From positions 29,877-93,876 of the forward strand of contig UZAN01039912.1 in assembly GCA_900618425.1 (NCBI GenBank): DNA of 64,000 nt. Reading direction: 5' to 3'. Below, in pieces: positions 1-14,402 of this stretch. How positions within the stretch are numbered: the first letter of the stretch is position 1; each line of letters opens with the position of its first letter. The notes under the pieces are model-generated. The model ran no database searches and had not been told where the DNA came from. It was given only the letters and a program-made list of their open reading frames with translations. A program made the translations under genes and the position numbers. This DNA comes from Echinostoma caproni. Its lineage: Eukaryota > Platyhelminthes > Trematoda > Plagiorchiida > Echinostomatidae.

Positions 1-2539
1 ATTTATTTGATGCTTTATTTACTTTTTCATGCTTTAAGTGGACTTACCGCAATGTATTATGCGCGAAGATATTAATTATGTAGTCTTTTAGTCCTCTCCA
101 TGATGAAGCTCAGAAATGTTTTTTTCCAAAAGAACCAAAGCTTACTCAATCTTCTTCAGATTAAAATACCCCAATTCATTGCATTTCTCGTGCCATGCTC
201 CGTTAACTTCTCCCAACCTTGAAATTTATGGCAAAAATAACCCATAAATAAGAAAACCAATCATCATTCCCGTCCCATTGAATGCTTGCTGGTTATCGTG
301 GTAGTTTCCAAACAGTTTTGTTTGAACAATATTTCGGCTTACAGAAATATCAACATTACACAGCAATTTGTCTTTAGTCATTCACATCCCACTTTCGATG
401 CACCAGAGTCTCCAATCCATAATATTCTTCGTGCCCTGGATGACAGGATAATAAGTTGTCTCAGTGTGTTTCCAGGATAACAGAAAAGCTTTTACTTCTT
501 TCGACTGTCTCTCTTTCCCGGAGACTGATCCGTCCCGTTTGTCCTTCTTGTCCTTGTTATTGTTTTACCAACCGGAACCAATTTGCAAGGCATCGTGCAA
601 AAAGGTCCCTGCTTCCCCTCCTTCACACTTGCAGTTCCGTAAGAGGCTATGTTATCACCCTTTCCCTCATCATCCTGTCAATCTTCCTTGACACGCTAAA
701 TAGTGAATCTTTATTTACTGAGTGTGGATCATGTGATTTTTTGTTGGCTCTATTCTATTGAGCAAATTTCGTTCAACTTTTCTAAGTAAGGTATCAAAAG
801 AATCTACGAATGATCGGTTGTTCAAATCTTACGCAAAACTACTGTGAGACTTACAGACATCCTACTGTTTACTTAAATGTGAAAGTCATTGTAATATTAG
901 CAAATCGCGTTTAATGATATAAATTAGAGGATAATAATGAAAAAAAGAAAATACTTGTCCACCCGTCGCGAGTAAGGACTTTGGGTTGACTTCAAGCCAT
1001 AATCCTACATGATCCAAGCATACCTATCAAACAAGGTTCGAATTGAGGATATATCATTCTTTGTGTTACTTGTTAAAATATAATCTGCTCCAACCCATCT
1101 CATTGTGCCGTCGTTTATCTACATATATCCTATCCCATGGATATGAATCTCACCTGCGATTCGGCCAGGATGACTTTGAAATAATTTAAAGCTAATTTCT
1201 TTCGCTAGGTGATGTTAGCAGTAGTCCTTAGACGTGTACTGTCCACTTTAAATTATCTAAACAAATTGAGACACTCCGCAAGTTTTCACATACATTGCAA
1301 AAGAATGAATAATATTCTCTCCACGTGGACGTAAGTAAATGTGATTTCATTTCCCTCCCTCTATCCGTCTGCAAGCAGCTGCGTCTACGCATCAGAACAT
1401 TGCACTGATCTCGCCTATCCTTCAGTTCGCTAACCGAAATCGAGTGCGTCCAAGTTGGAATTCCCAAAGTTCTGTTTTAACTCATGTATATGAGGAATTT
1501 ATGATATATACTCTTTGTCCTCTCTTTTTTAGTTTATTGTTGTCATTCTGTGTTCATTATGTGGTCCCTGATCAATGATAATAATAATAATATTAATAAT
1601 AAAAATTTCACTCCTTTTTATTGATTTAATTTACAAATTTACATTCAGTTTTCAGGAAAGAGCTGCGACCCATCAAAGTCTGCGCAGGATGCGACAGAAC
1701 TGACAAAAAGTGGGCAACGGTGGCGGGACTGAAACTCAAGAAAGTAACTAACTGCCTTACCATTGTTCACTCTTGCGAATTCATCACGGGAAAATAAATT
1801 TATGGCAGGCTATTGGACTTCATATTTTGGCTTGGTGTGAAACTCAATCTGCAATTAAGAAAACTGTTTTATTTCTGGTGTTCGTACGGGCACTGTGCCT
1901 TTCAGGAAACAGATTTCAACAACTAGTTGTTGCTGGCATTTTGCAACAGAAAATTCGTATTTATCGATTTTAGAAAAAGAAGACGTTATCAATGGAGTTT
2001 TTCAATACAGAAATAAATTTGAAAGGATCGGTAAACATCGATTGTAGCGTCAACTCCGAGTTAGAGCACTCAATAAATTTCGATTAGATAGAAAATTACG
2101 ACAGACTGGGGACGCGATCAAGAGAGTATATGAATAGATGAAACCGGCCTTATTCAGGCTATACATCGGATAAAATGAAATACAGGAAAGCGATGTGTAC
2201 TTCTTTAAAACCTTGTCAAATAAGATCAGGATTTAGAATCTACCGCTCGCACTGGAATTGTAAGCCAAAATATGAAGGAAAATAATATAGTCCGAACACT
2301 GATAGTACAGTACCTAGCATCCCATTTCTTGTTTTTTCTCCCTAAGAATAAAATCCGTTATTATTTTGTTTATGACATATTGGTAAAATGTGTAGTTTGA
2401 AATAGTTTCGAAAACTCTACTGAACTGTGTAATGCTAAAACATCATAATTTTCATGTAAGGGATTAAAACGAAATGGCTATTTTGAAAAAATAAGGACAG
2501 AATTGAAAAACTATCAATTTAAAGATTGGAATTTTGTGG
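1..2539. other. Non-coding stretch, no gene recognised
   Basis: AT-rich sequence with only short chance reading frames and no recognisable protein motif. It holds an AAT-type microsatellite near 1577-1603. No promoter or splice pattern could be supported. Confidence 0.5.
1577..1603. repeat. AAT-type microsatellite
   Basis: Run of imperfect AAT/ATA triplets read directly from the sequence. Confidence 0.8.
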
Positions 2540-2755
2540 GGGGTTCGTTTTTCTATATGGTGAATTTTGTCGTGCATGAAACGTGAACTGAAAAGCAAGT
2601 AAGCACTGGACAGCTGTTTCGACCTGATTGGGCCGCATCAACAATGTGAATCCATCGGTCTCACTAAAGATTGAACTCGGTGCCTCAGAGGTAGAACGCA
2701 AGCATATTACCGATGTGACTGACCACCTGGTGGTAGATCAGACCGTTTCTCACAA
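2540..2755 (-). mobile_element. tRNA-derived SINE with hammerhead core, subfamily A
   Basis: Read on the minus strand, a degenerate tRNA-like head (about 2660-2740, with GGTGGTCAGT as an A-box remnant and GAGTTCAATC as a B-box remnant) is followed by GGATTCACATTG. Next come a hammerhead-like core at 2600-2648 and the family tail CTTTTCAGTTCACGTTTCAT. The 5' flank AAACGGTCTGATC is shared with the copies at 20.8 kb. The core keeps stem II (GGCC/GGTC), GAAA, CAGCTGTC and CAGTGC, but CTGATGA has become TTGATGC, so self-cleavage is unlikely. It is oriented head to head with the plus-strand copy at 3.0 kb. Confidence 0.65.
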
Positions 2756-3004
2756 TGATACAGCGCAACCCGTCTTTGTGAGCTTAATACAGGCATGACT
2801 GCTCATATGACTCAGTACTAGATTCCGGAATTATTACTCGGTTGGAAATCAAATCTTTTTATTACTCTGGAGTAACGGGTAGTTCGGTTCGGAATGGCTC
2901 CAGCCGAGTCATAACCATGCACAATACTAGTCTAACAGGCGAGTTGTGTTCCCAAAACAAACATGCAATAATGGGTTGTGCTACATCTTGTGTAGGTAAC
3001 GAGA

Positions 3005-3220
3005 AAAACGGTTTGATCAACTGTCCAATAATCACGTTGTTAGCATACTTGCTTTTCACCTGGGAGTTACCGGGTTCGACATTTAGCGGGTAAATGGATT
3101 TGCACTGGTAATGAAGCCCAACCAGATCAAAAAGCTGTTCAGTCCGCTTTTTACTCTTTGTACGCGAAGCAAATTCACCGTAAAACCTAACGATATTCCC
3201 CTTTGAGTACTTCACATTTG
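3005..3220 (+). mobile_element. tRNA-derived SINE, degraded, subfamily A
   Basis: The copy starts with AAAACGGTTTGATCAACTG, the same 5' flank as the intact copy at 20.87 kb. It then has a tRNA-like head with B-box GGGTTCGACATT near 3072-3083. The hammerhead region at 3100-3147 reads GCACTG, GTAATGA, CAACCA, GATCAAAA, GCTGTTCAGT. GCACTG preserves the expected 5' strand of stem I. The core is mutated (CTGATGA to GTAATGA, GAAA to AAAA), so it is a dead copy. Confidence 0.55.
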
Positions 3221-5835
3221 TCTCCCGAAAAACAAATTTTAACCNGATCCACTATATACATTTTTAATGTTTTCATAGAAGAAGAAACCGTTCATGTACA
3301 CGAGGAACTTTGTGAGGTTTGTCTCACGGAAATTTCGAAGCTAAGATTCCAAAAATTAAATGGGGTGTATTTTATTATGTAGACCTATAAACACGAATAG
3401 ACTGAGTTTACTGATGGTGCAAGGTCATGACCAACTTAACGAAATTAAGGAGACCAATTTCTATCACCTAGTTTTAGGTTCACCAAATATACTGTTTGTA
3501 TTAATAAAAGATCAAAATATCATGCAAATGTGAATTATTTTCAAACCAAACCGTTACAGCGTTTTTCACAAGTCACTGTCGAAGTCGTCAATGAAAAATG
3601 ACATCTATTTTTTCGCTGAAGATTCCCATCGTGAAAGAGTAGCGAGTAAGCTCGTTTCCGAAAACTTCTTTCTCTGCTAATACAGTTATACAGATGAAGT
3701 GAACCACCGATGAACGATTTTCGTTTTTATGTTTTTCCCAACCACTCCTCATCACATCCATATCGATCCATCATTCATTCTAACATTATTTGTTGCACAT
3801 CCGTTCCCGTCCGTTTATGAAACGTGCTTTGTGGCCACACCGTAGACCGAGAAGCTTTTAAGGCACACGTATGAGTCGCTTTTCGAGGAGGCTTTTGTGT
3901 TTAATTTATGAGCAACAGCGACCTGTGCCTATGGATTTCCGGCTTGGCTGTAATTCAATATAACTTTCCAACAGCCAGTAAGTAGCTGAAACTCGTAGCG
4001 AAGCAAGTCGCTAGAGTGCATGCAAGTGCAAACCATGAGTTATTTTGTGATGTATTCACCCAAGACACCATGTGTTTCGGATTTCATTGAACTAGTGAAA
4101 ATAAAAAGAAACAACAGACAAGAACAGGAGATAAGGATAATTTTGGTTGGGTAACCGGACCTGTTCAGTTTTGGCTAGTTGATGCACTACCTCTTAAACC
4201 ATCTTTTCCGAGACGACCAATCAGATTGAGGATAACTCAGCTGAGGTGAACTGGCGGAACTGACGGCCAATCCAAGCCGTTGAAAACCAAACATTGTACA
4301 TGATTGTACAAGATAGTAAAAACCTGCCTTGAGAAAGGTTACCCACGGTAACCGAAAAGTCGGTGAATATAATTCTGTGCCGACATCGCTGTGTTATTAA
4401 CACTATAAAATTCACAATTGTACATGGTCATTCTCCTGCGTTCCATCGCTCCCATTAAGAACCATACTTTTCGTGCAATAAATAAATTATTTTTTGCTTC
4501 TAGTGATGTTCTATTTCACTATATGTGAACTTGTTAGTTCAAGGAGAAACATTATCGGAAGACTGTCTATGCAATAATAACAACTTTATTGGACATACCA
4601 TATCACGTGAACCTTTTCGGACAATGAACAAGACACTAATTTTGATTTTTGATTCATCTGTTCTGCCAGAAGCTATCGAAAACTTTCATTGATCTGAAGA
4701 GACAATCTCACCTCAATACTTGATCATAATTTCTGACTGTGCAGAGGACCTCTACCGGCCAATGTATGACTATCTGAGTTGAGAATAACACTAATTTTTT
4801 TCATTTTCACCAAATAAAATTTGTCTGGGTGGTGTGTATATGCCATCAATCTGTTTCATTGATTCGGTAGAAAAATGCACTACAAGAGAATTGTCATGCT
4901 ATTTAAATTACTTGCATTGAATACGCGCGGTTGAAAAGCAACCAGAATTATTGATCTTGGAAAGGTTCTGAAAACTCTCCGGTTCATTAATCTGAATAAA
5001 CGAATATTGATAGTCTGGTTCGGTTCACTATCCATTTGTGAGCTCATTTCTTACAACTAATGGTTTATCAGAGCTTCCTATCACTCTGCGCACTAGAAGA
5101 CTGGTAGCTCATTGAAAAGTAACTTAGTATGACAGTAAAGCCTTATGTGCTGCCAATTTGATAAAATGATATTCGTACGTCTTTGTCAACGCGGATGGAA
5201 GGGTTATATAGGAAAGTGGTTATAAACCAAACTACTCCACAGCTACCTGTAGCCACAAACGGGTTGGCAGTGATGAGGGTTTAAACCTCACGCTAGAGGG
5301 GGGGGGTCGTAGCTGGCAAGCAACCACTATCTCCACTCATCTCTCCCTATCATATTAACTCTTTTAGTAATATTTATATGATTCGCAATGCGCTTATTTA
5401 AATTAGATGTTTATTTGTTTCCTAGGCACCATTCCGTAACAAATCAGTCCGGTGGAAACCAGACGAAGATTGGAAAACATTCACAGCTTTTTCGACATCG
5501 TGTTAGTGCCTGAGGAAGAAATCAAAATACTTATTTTCGATACACCTTTGGAAAAATCTCTTAAAAGTACTAGTCAACTTTGTGCAGACTACTGTTGAAG
5601 TATGCAGGACTTTTTCATGTCTTTCTCCTTTCCACCTTTCGATGCATTGAGCATTACTCGATCGACCGTCTGATTAATGCAAATTGATTGATTTTCTTGA
5701 GTAATACAAACACATGCAATATGAAGAGAAAAGATGAATGCTTGTGTTTGCGAAAACAACTTTGTCTTATCACATTTCCCATCAATCATGGTTTTAAATA
5801 ACCTTCTAATTAAATGTGGTGGAAATGTTTGTGAT
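3221..5835. other. Non-coding stretch, no gene recognised
   Basis: No motif-bearing reading frame was found. The sequence includes a G-run near 5299-5307 and an isolated n at 3245. A tRNA-T-arm-like word GGGTTTAAACCTC near 5278 is too isolated to call. Confidence 0.45.
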
Positions 5836-5976
5836 AACCAACAAAGAGCACAGCTGTTTCGGCCTTGTTTGGGACTCGTCAGCAATACGTACGTTTTGTG
5901 TCCCTGCCAGGACTCGAACCCCGAACCTTCGGTTTGAGACTTCAAATCCATACCCTTGAGCTATGCGATAACGGAA
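5836..5976 (-). mobile_element. tRNA-derived SINE with hammerhead core, subfamily B
   Basis: On the minus strand the tRNA-like head has a good A box (ATAGCTCAAGGGTATGG, around 5949-5967) and B box (GGGGTTCGAGTCCTG, near 5911-5926). A spacer ending in GTATTG leads into CTGACGAGTCCCAAACA and GAAACAGCTGTG. Compared with other copies a CCA triplet is missing just after CAGCTGT, which removes the cleavage site and shortens stem I. The promoter boxes look intact and the ribozyme looks dead. This copy defines subfamily B, whose core has CTGACGA instead of CTGATGA. Confidence 0.7.
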
Positions 5977-8270
5977 ATGATAAACGTTTTATTTAATGGA
6001 GCGATTTTTGGATACATGAGTCACGAACTGTGCACAACGGTACACCAGTGACATGAATGTGGAAAGGAACAATTAAGCTTCTGTTACCCTAACTGCGAAA
6101 TGCATTACAACTGGAAGTGACTTTACATTGTATCGATTTGTCTCATATCAGTATGATCCGCATCTGTAGCCGCTAATCTTAATGCTCTTGAAAATTTCAT
6201 CCTTCGATCAAGCACTTCAGGCCATCTACAACACAACAAGCACAAACTTACTGAAACTTGAAAAGGTTCTAGCCATTCATAACATCAAACCCGATCTATG
6301 CTAATTATATGAATGTTTCGTCACATTAGCTTTACCTTGGTGATTAACCCCATACTCTCTCCCGTTTTTGTGTTACTGTGTCGTATTGTGCGTTGTGACT
6401 GCCGATCATGTTTTCATCTCACGGTAGTTATCTTGCTGACTATATAAAAATCACTTTGAAAGCATTATGGTCCAATCAGGGAGAAGATTCGAAGGGTTCT
6501 AATGAAGTTATATTGATGCAACACTATAAAATGTGAAATGGTTACAATACAAACTGGTAGTGTTACATGTGGGTGCTGTTTGGGTCTTCGTTCTCAGTGT
6601 CTTCTATCACGGTTCCAGGTGTCACGCAACTTGTACAGCCTGTAGAAGGAGAGGGAGAAAGGTGGTTGGTAACGGTAATTCGACACTCAATTACTGGACG
6701 TCGGTCAGTTTCGATTTCACACTTCATATGCACGTGTACAGATGCTGCGAAATGACCACGGACAAATGGTGCAAACCCATGTTTCTGACTTCTTTATTGC
6801 AAATAAATAATATCTCGAATGCATCTTGATTCCTCCGTGTTGATCCTAATCCCTTCGACTTTGACCTGTCTCTGCCTTTTGCGGATGTGATATTAGCACA
6901 CTGGGAAGTGATTTGTAATGATCCAGTATTAGTGTCGATTGAATGAAACAATTTTATTTCCACAGTTGTAAATTATGCCCATTTACTTTCAAACACCACA
7001 TTTATCCCTCTGATCATTAAATAACCGTAGGAACAGCACTGAGTGCATTGAGTGTGCATGAAAAAATATAACACTTTTATTACGAATGGACAAATCGTAT
7101 GACTTTTTCTGCTCTTTGGAAGCACTCGCGATAATGAATTGATCGTTGGTCGAATAAAACAATAATTGGCTGTTAAGGTCAAATCTGAAAAGTGGTCAGT
7201 TAAAGTCATCAATAACAGTTATCTCCCCCACACGGCTTACTAGTAATTATGAGTCAATTATTAATTTCCAACGGGTTGCAATTCAGGCTTCGTGTGTGAT
7301 TGTTTGGATCAGCGCGAGAGCATAATCTATCATACAAATTAACTATTCACGAAAGTGAACCTTCGAGCTCACGCATTATAACTCATGTCACTATCAGACG
7401 CGCTTTACTGCGGCTGTGCACAACAAATCACATCTGTTAGACCTAAAACAATACAACAACACAAAATCAAAACGTTTTCGTTGCTTTAGTTCAAAATTGT
7501 TTTGATTTGATGGAATCAACAATAGAGGTGATTTAGTGAAAAAAGAAACTTTAGGAACCCAAACACAGCAGTGGTGTTCGTTAAAAGCCGGAACCAGATC
7601 CTTCGGAAGGTGAATCGGTCAATACTCCACACCTGTCCCTAGGATATCCCTAATTTGATGTTATTTGATACTCAGTTACCAACTCTGTTTTTCGTGATGA
7701 AAAGAATGCAACTTCTGTGCATTATTTAAGTAATGGTATAAACGTCATATTTTCATAAGGTTCTAAAGAAAAAATTCTAATCCATATCCTTCACCTTAGC
7801 CGAGTTCAGAAGAAGAAAAAGCTAATCATTACAAATGTATCATTTCCAAATGACAAATTCTCCAAAATCCTGTACAGTGTTTCCTAAATGTTCTCTAGCA
7901 ATTTTTCTGTACATGATCCGCTACATTCTTTGAAACTGTGATTAGATTTCTTCGATGAGTACCAATTTTAGTCACAATGGATGTTCGTGTGTGTATTACA
8001 AGGTCTTCCAGAGTTCAGTTTTCTCCGTGATCCATGATTAGTCGGGATGATACATTAAAACCAAGTTATGCGTAGCCAATGGTTTCCGAATGTTTCAACT
8101 TGAATTTATTTTGCTCCCTCAGCGACTGATTGTTTTCGTTTATCGAATCTATCTATCCATTCTTTCACTTCTTTTTATTATTATGATTTTGGATAATGCG
8201 CGTTTCCATCGAGCAAGTTACTTTTTAGGTTGAATTGTATGAAACAACTTGACACAACCTGACTACTTGT
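5977..8270. other. Non-coding stretch, no gene recognised
   Basis: Only short frames without recognisable domains were found, and no repeat family was recognised. Confidence 0.45.
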
Positions 8271-8365
8271 TCCATGAGGGTATTGGAGGGTTTGACTCAA
8301 TTTCACACGGAGAATACGGTCGATGGATTCGAGCTGCCGATGAGACCCAACTAGTCGAAATGGCT
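8271..8365. repeat. Rearranged SINE fragments, subfamily A
   Basis: Bases 8271-8317 match the reverse complement of the 3' tail seen at 20574-20630 (GTTTGACTCAATTTCACACG against GATTTGATTCAATTTCAAAG). Bases 8318-8365 then carry the body in the opposite sense: GATGGATTCG, CCGATGAGACCCAACTA and GTCGAAAT. The two pieces cannot be one collinear element. They look like an insertion-inversion or a template switch. The hammerhead cleavage site is absent. Confidence 0.5.
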
Positions 8366-11300
8366 TTCATTTCACGCTTTATTTGCTCCATACTCGTCGA
8401 ATTATCCATATTAAACAATGTATATCTTTTTATAGAAGAACTGCACTCATCTGCGGCGGTCAAGGCATTTTTGTTTCCAACCATTGTTAAAACTGTTCAT
8501 TGTAGCATGGTACAACTGAACGCTGTTGAATGGATTTCATACTTGGTCGTTTTACACATTGCTAAACGGTTTGCTATTTTTCAGATCAAAACAAAACCAA
8601 TTGTGGAGCAAATCTCTTTTTCCTGTTTCCTAACGTGTAGCGTTTCCGTGGGAAATATCATTCACAAAGCAATCTTTTGCAATGGGGTTCCAAATAATCT
8701 TTGACTAGGAGGTATCTGTGTTTACAGAAGAGTAATTGATCGACCAACCACATAAGTCTAGTACACATTTCGTTGGCAAATCTGAACCGTGGCTTAGTAT
8801 ATGTTCACACTAAGGTGAAGTTCGCTTTCAATCCACGAAAGCAAAATCTAGTGGATAACAACACCCACCGAGCAAGTGTAATCGTAATCGGCTTATTAGT
8901 TTATCGCATCAATTCCGCACACCGACTGTCCATCTATTCACAATATTCATTTCCGGCAGACACAATCCATTTACTGACCTCAAACAACTGAACTTCACTT
9001 TGCTTACCCATCTGCGAGAATGTCTAGCAGCGCTTGTCCGTTTCGCGAATATTTGCCCTCTAGGCTGGCTGTCGTTGTGAAAATCAAACGAATTTCAAGG
9101 TCACACTTTCAGGTCAGCTGAGCTGAACAGCACAAAATCACTTACGGTTCTCAAGCACGACGAACATGGATGATTGGCTTCACGTATTCTTTCGGATCCA
9201 AGTTCTCTCTCTTGATCTAAAAGCTTGTAGTAAAACGTGACAAAAATAACATTTTCTTCATAAGTACCCGGAAAATATCTAACAGAAGAAAAAACGTTAT
9301 AAGTGATAATTTTTAGTACACAGTTTTCTAGCTAACTCAAATTTGGTAAATATGAATCACAAACGATTGTTAGTCATATATATATATATGTATATACATC
9401 TATGTTGCGAGATGTATAAATTTTACGTTTATGTGCGAACAAGACAGGTTACCAAAGAGTTTCTGTCGGTAGATGTGACAAACTGGATGATTCTGTATTT
9501 AGAGCGGTTGGGTGGATGAGATTTATATGTATCAAGGTTGATGTATAAGAGATGAGGCAAACAATTTTTTGTCGGCAAACTGTAAACATGCCTGATTATA
9601 TCTGTAAATGAACTTCGTAAAAACGAATGTTCATTGTAAAGCCACTCATTTGCTCCAGGAAGAAAATCGCGGGGGAACAGCAAGGAAGTACAGGGAGAAC
9701 AAACGGTTGAATAATAAAATCCCCTATTTCCGGCCAATCAAAGTAGATAAGGCAAAATATTTTCATCTGAAAGGAAAAACCTTTTAGCCTACGAGTAAAC
9801 GATACCACAGATGTCGTTTATCGGAACGGATAACAGAACTTGGGAAACACGGTTGATCATTGTGAGGCCACGCCCAAGCAGCTTAAAATCAGCCTTCAGC
9901 AAACGAATGAAAATCACCGGGTAGCGTTGAAGAGTATAGGGATAACAAGAGACCGACTGATGGAAATAGAAGTGACGCAATCTTCTTATCTGAAAGGAGG
10001 TAACTTTCAGCTTGAAAGGAATAGTTTAGTTATCTAAAAAGCAATGAAGGTTATTTTCATGAGTAGAGCTCAGATACTTCAAGCGGATAATCCTGTTCAT
10101 CGATTTCCCCTTAATGTGTACACCGCTTGCAGTAGATCGGGAACGTTAAAAAGTAAAAAAAATGTCGAAGGGAGTTTTCAGGATTAGGATTAAAACCGGA
10201 TAACGTGGAATAAGTGAAAAGGGAGAATATGTTTGTTACGATTGATTGGACGTCGGACTAGGAGTGGAAAAGGTAATCAATATAGTTCATCAAATGATTG
10301 GGTGGTTAGACAATACTTAAGTATACTAGAAAGTTTCAATAACACAGTTTACAGTCTTTTTCCTAATTTCACATAATTGTATCGTTGCGAAAAGTATTCT
10401 CTATCAATTCACGAAGATAAGATAGATAATCAAAAGCTTACAGCCTGTTAGATGAACAAAATGAGGCTCAAAGTCCAAAGCTGAGGAGTAATCCAGAAAA
10501 GCTCAATGCAGATATTAGGCCTTGGCGTTTAAAGATTTGCAAAGAAGGAAATTGGGGAAAAAATAACATACAGTTTGATACATATTTACTGATGTGCAAA
10601 CTGATAAATATCATAAGAGGTGATAAGAGATAATCGTGGGCTCTGAAATACCAATCGTTGCGTTGACTTAAAACCCGTATAAGTAAACGTTACTGACCTG
10701 AGCTGTTTCGCAATTGAAGTCTGTATTGCTCCTTTGGGAATAGGAGTAGTTCCCACCGTGCGCTATTTCTTTTGAATGGTTTGGAGTTTTAGTGAAAGAT
10801 AATTTATGTTTGCCAAAATTTGGGACAATCACTCTGCACCATCTTTAAGAAGTGTGAGGATTAGATGGCTGAAACCTCACGAGAACGCAAGTATGTATAC
10901 ATTCAAACATATGTATTGGGTGGACACGAAGTTGAGGTGTTTTGTGAACTCTGTAGTCCAGGTAACCGCCGAGTGTATCACACGAAAAATGAATGAATGC
11001 AGTATTCAGTTTTGCAATGTTCATTGGAGAAAAAGTAACATTTTACTTCTGCCTGCAACGTTATTTGACCACACCCCACAAAGATTTGCAATGACATGAC
11101 CCCAAAAAAAACAGTTCGCGTAAAACTAATCTAAACATCTTATTTTACTCCCGATCGATGACAGTCAGGCAATCAATGCTTTTTTGTATACTTGAAGTGT
11201 TTCAGGCTTGCTACAACGCTTGAATTTGAGGTAGGTGATTACACTTCCAGCTACTGTCTTCTTACACTTTACTTTATCTTGTTCGAAGAATTCGAAAGCA

Positions 11301-14300
11301 TCCAGATGAACCACGAAATTGTTCACAGCATTGTTGAGTCATGACTCTTGAGACATAAAACACAAATTACGAAACTGCTTTCGCTGGAGCAAGTAAGGCA
11401 CGTCCGGAAAACTCCTAGGAAGGAGTAAAAGCATGGTTACTCTCAATTTTGGTTGCAGCCTTTTTTCCGGGATACCAAGACCGAGAGAGATTCGTTAACC
11501 GATCAGTATGCATTTTTGGCGTTTTTGTGTTTCTATGGTTCACGGTTGACCAACAGTGCAAACTAGACATCGTGACTTGCAATCACAAATTCCCTCATTT
11601 TCAGCATGAATTCTTTCGCGAATAAGGATGAAAGATGCAACTGTGATAAAAAGACAAACTGATTGGGCACCATATGATCGATCAACCTTTTATGAGTGCA
11701 ATACTAACCAAATCATTAAAGCTGTATTTTCGAACCATCATGGTGGTACTTTAACTCAAGTATCTGTTATCTATGGAAGCTAGCAACCGATGTTAATCGG
11801 TGAATAGAATGCGTGATAATGTTTCAAATATTTACAAAGCACAATTTCAACCAACTGCTTAAATCTGTCCAACTTAGAAATACACACCACCTTTCAATTT
11901 ATCCAAAGATTTAAAAAAAGATTTTCTTCTTTAATTCCCTTTCACTCTACATGTTAATAAAATAACTCTTATTCATAAATGAGCATTGATTAACATATTT
12001 TAGCAAAAACGGAGTAGGAAGTAGAACGAATTCCTAGAAGGCATTATTAATGCAGTTCACGTGCTTTTTAAACGTGACGATTTTAATCCTAAGCTAGAGA
12101 TATTGATTCATTCCTTCATGTCAGTCCATTAAATCTAGTTCGACCCATTGCTTACGAACATAAGCTACGAAGTGTCGCCATTCCACACAAAAATGTGAAT
12201 GTTTGGAGTGATTGTTATTGGTGTGAATTTTTAAATTGATCACCGAGCAGACCTTCTGTTTGACCGTTGACAACCTTGAAACATGAAAAGGAGCCGGACC
12301 TGGATGATCCACTCAATGAACAATGCGCCTGCAGACTTTTTGATCATATTGAATATTAGAACTTAGTATCTTCCAAGTAAATCTGTCTCGCGCAAAACTG
12401 ATAGAGTATGTCTCGTGAGTGAGTTGAGCAAAAAAGAGCCGCTTCAGAAAGGATTTACTAACTAATCACACGTGAACCTAATCAATCAGATTTATTTTTA
12501 ATCTGATCTATCAATTAATGGCTTGTTTTCAACCCAGAACTTTGCTAGTTTTATTGCTTCATTTACTCCGATTACTGACCAAATCGACTGACTAGTTTAC
12601 ATCTCAGTTACAGAAGTTAATAAATTGTAACCTTATATGAAGCATAGAACAGAAATAAGCGTACCATTGAAAGCAGTAGTATTAGTTTGATCTTTCTAAA
12701 TATCTCACTTCATGAAGTTAACGTACACAGTACAATAAACCAGAACAAAACTGACAGCCTGACTTATTCTCAAACGGGTGCATTTGCGTTCTACTTAAAT
12801 AGACCCGGCATCAAGCAATCAAATCATTAAGGTCATCAGTGATCGGAAATCACGTGAATCACGTTTCTTATTGAAATATTTCATGGAGTCAAAACCATAT
12901 TGTGTCTGTGGTTTCGTTTTTCAGGCTGAGTTGGTTTCAGTTACTCACGGTATACCCAACTAACAAATACGCACAGGGTGAACCAATTATCGGATTGTCC
13001 AAGTCGTCCCCAAACAACGGCTCATTTTACGTAGAATCACGGTTACGGACGTTTCATGTGTAGAATACGAATAAAACACTCTAGTTGACGATCTAGATCA
13101 GCGCGCACAGGCATCATCTGTCCCTGTTGCCGATATACTTCGCTCGACTGACAAGTGCATAGAATAAGACAACAGAAGTAGGGATCTTGAATTAGAATTG
13201 CGAACGCAATATCAGTCCGGAAGCGAATACTACAAGTAGTTTTGTCACGGTTCTCCCTCGTAAGGTTAGCTTACTCCGTTATTTTATCCCTTTTGAATGG
13301 GATAAAGACATACATCAATTTCTCCTGTACAATTATAATTTTCTCCTTTGGTTCACAATGTTGTAAAACTCTGTCGGCAAAACGGTTTGAATAACTGATT
13401 CGTAGGAAAACACCAGCAATAAAAAGATGTTTCTGTGGTATTGATGTCATTTGGACATGCGGTCATCGTCCTGTTTGCCAAACGCAAAACACTTTATAAA
13501 TGGTGTTACTGGCTTCTCTAACTTGGTTTACTTTAGATCCATAGTTGACTGAAACAGACTGCGATAATTTAGCCGGATGTTAAGAAAAACAATTCCAACA
13601 TTCTGTCCTTTCAAAGAGACCAGTGCACAAATTTTCCTCTACGAGGTTAGCCACTTCGGCGATCAAAATTCTGTTGCTAGAGTTAACTCTAATCGCACTA
13701 TGCAATGCAGGTTTTAAACTTCTTCGTAAGGAATCGATGAAAATACATTGAAGAATAATCGTGAGATCATTATGTACAAACCTAGTAGGTGTAGGAGAGT
13801 TATTTGATCGAGCAGATAAGATCATGTGTCTAAGATGAATATCATACCCAACATGAAGTTAAAGAATACCGTTAAAATGAAGGATTAAATGGAACAGAAA
13901 AGAAGGTAATTAAGAAAAGTGGAACTCTAGCATACAGAACTGCTAAAACCCACATATTTCAATGAATGTTTAGGGGAAACACATTTAATTGTCTTAAGCA
14001 ACTGCTGGCACCTGTTATCACTCAATAATATCTTTGTATGATTGCTGTTAGCGTGATTAAAACACAGCCATTGCTACAACCAAATCAACCGCGTAATCAA
14101 ACACCTCATTTTTAAGCACTGTACAGTCAGATTCGTGTATTGCTTACTGTTCTTTGTTCGAAATCAGGCAAAATGTCTATTGTATTCATGAGAAATTGCA
14201 CATACTAGCCTGGTTGGACTGGCAATTAAAGTATTACCGAACACGGTCCTTGTTAGCCAAGCAAAAGTCGACGAAAATTGGTAAAAAGTCCATTTCTAGG

Positions 14301-14400
14301 TCCGAATTACCCACCAAATAAAATGAAATTAAATGAAACGATGAAATGAAAAAACTATCAATTTCAAGTTAAATAAAAAAGAATTCTTCATTTTTGATTT
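8366..14400. other. Non-coding stretch, no gene recognised
   Basis: About 6 kb with no recognisable exon or transposon domain. A TA dinucleotide run lies near 9376-9398. Several 60-100 residue frames exist, but none has a motif or plausible splice context. Confidence 0.45.
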
Positions 14401-14402
14401 AC

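Noticed and set aside
10690..10760. Minus-strand GCGAAACAGCTCAGG as a hammerhead remnant
   Set aside because: The CTGANGA element and stem II are not found at the expected spacing.
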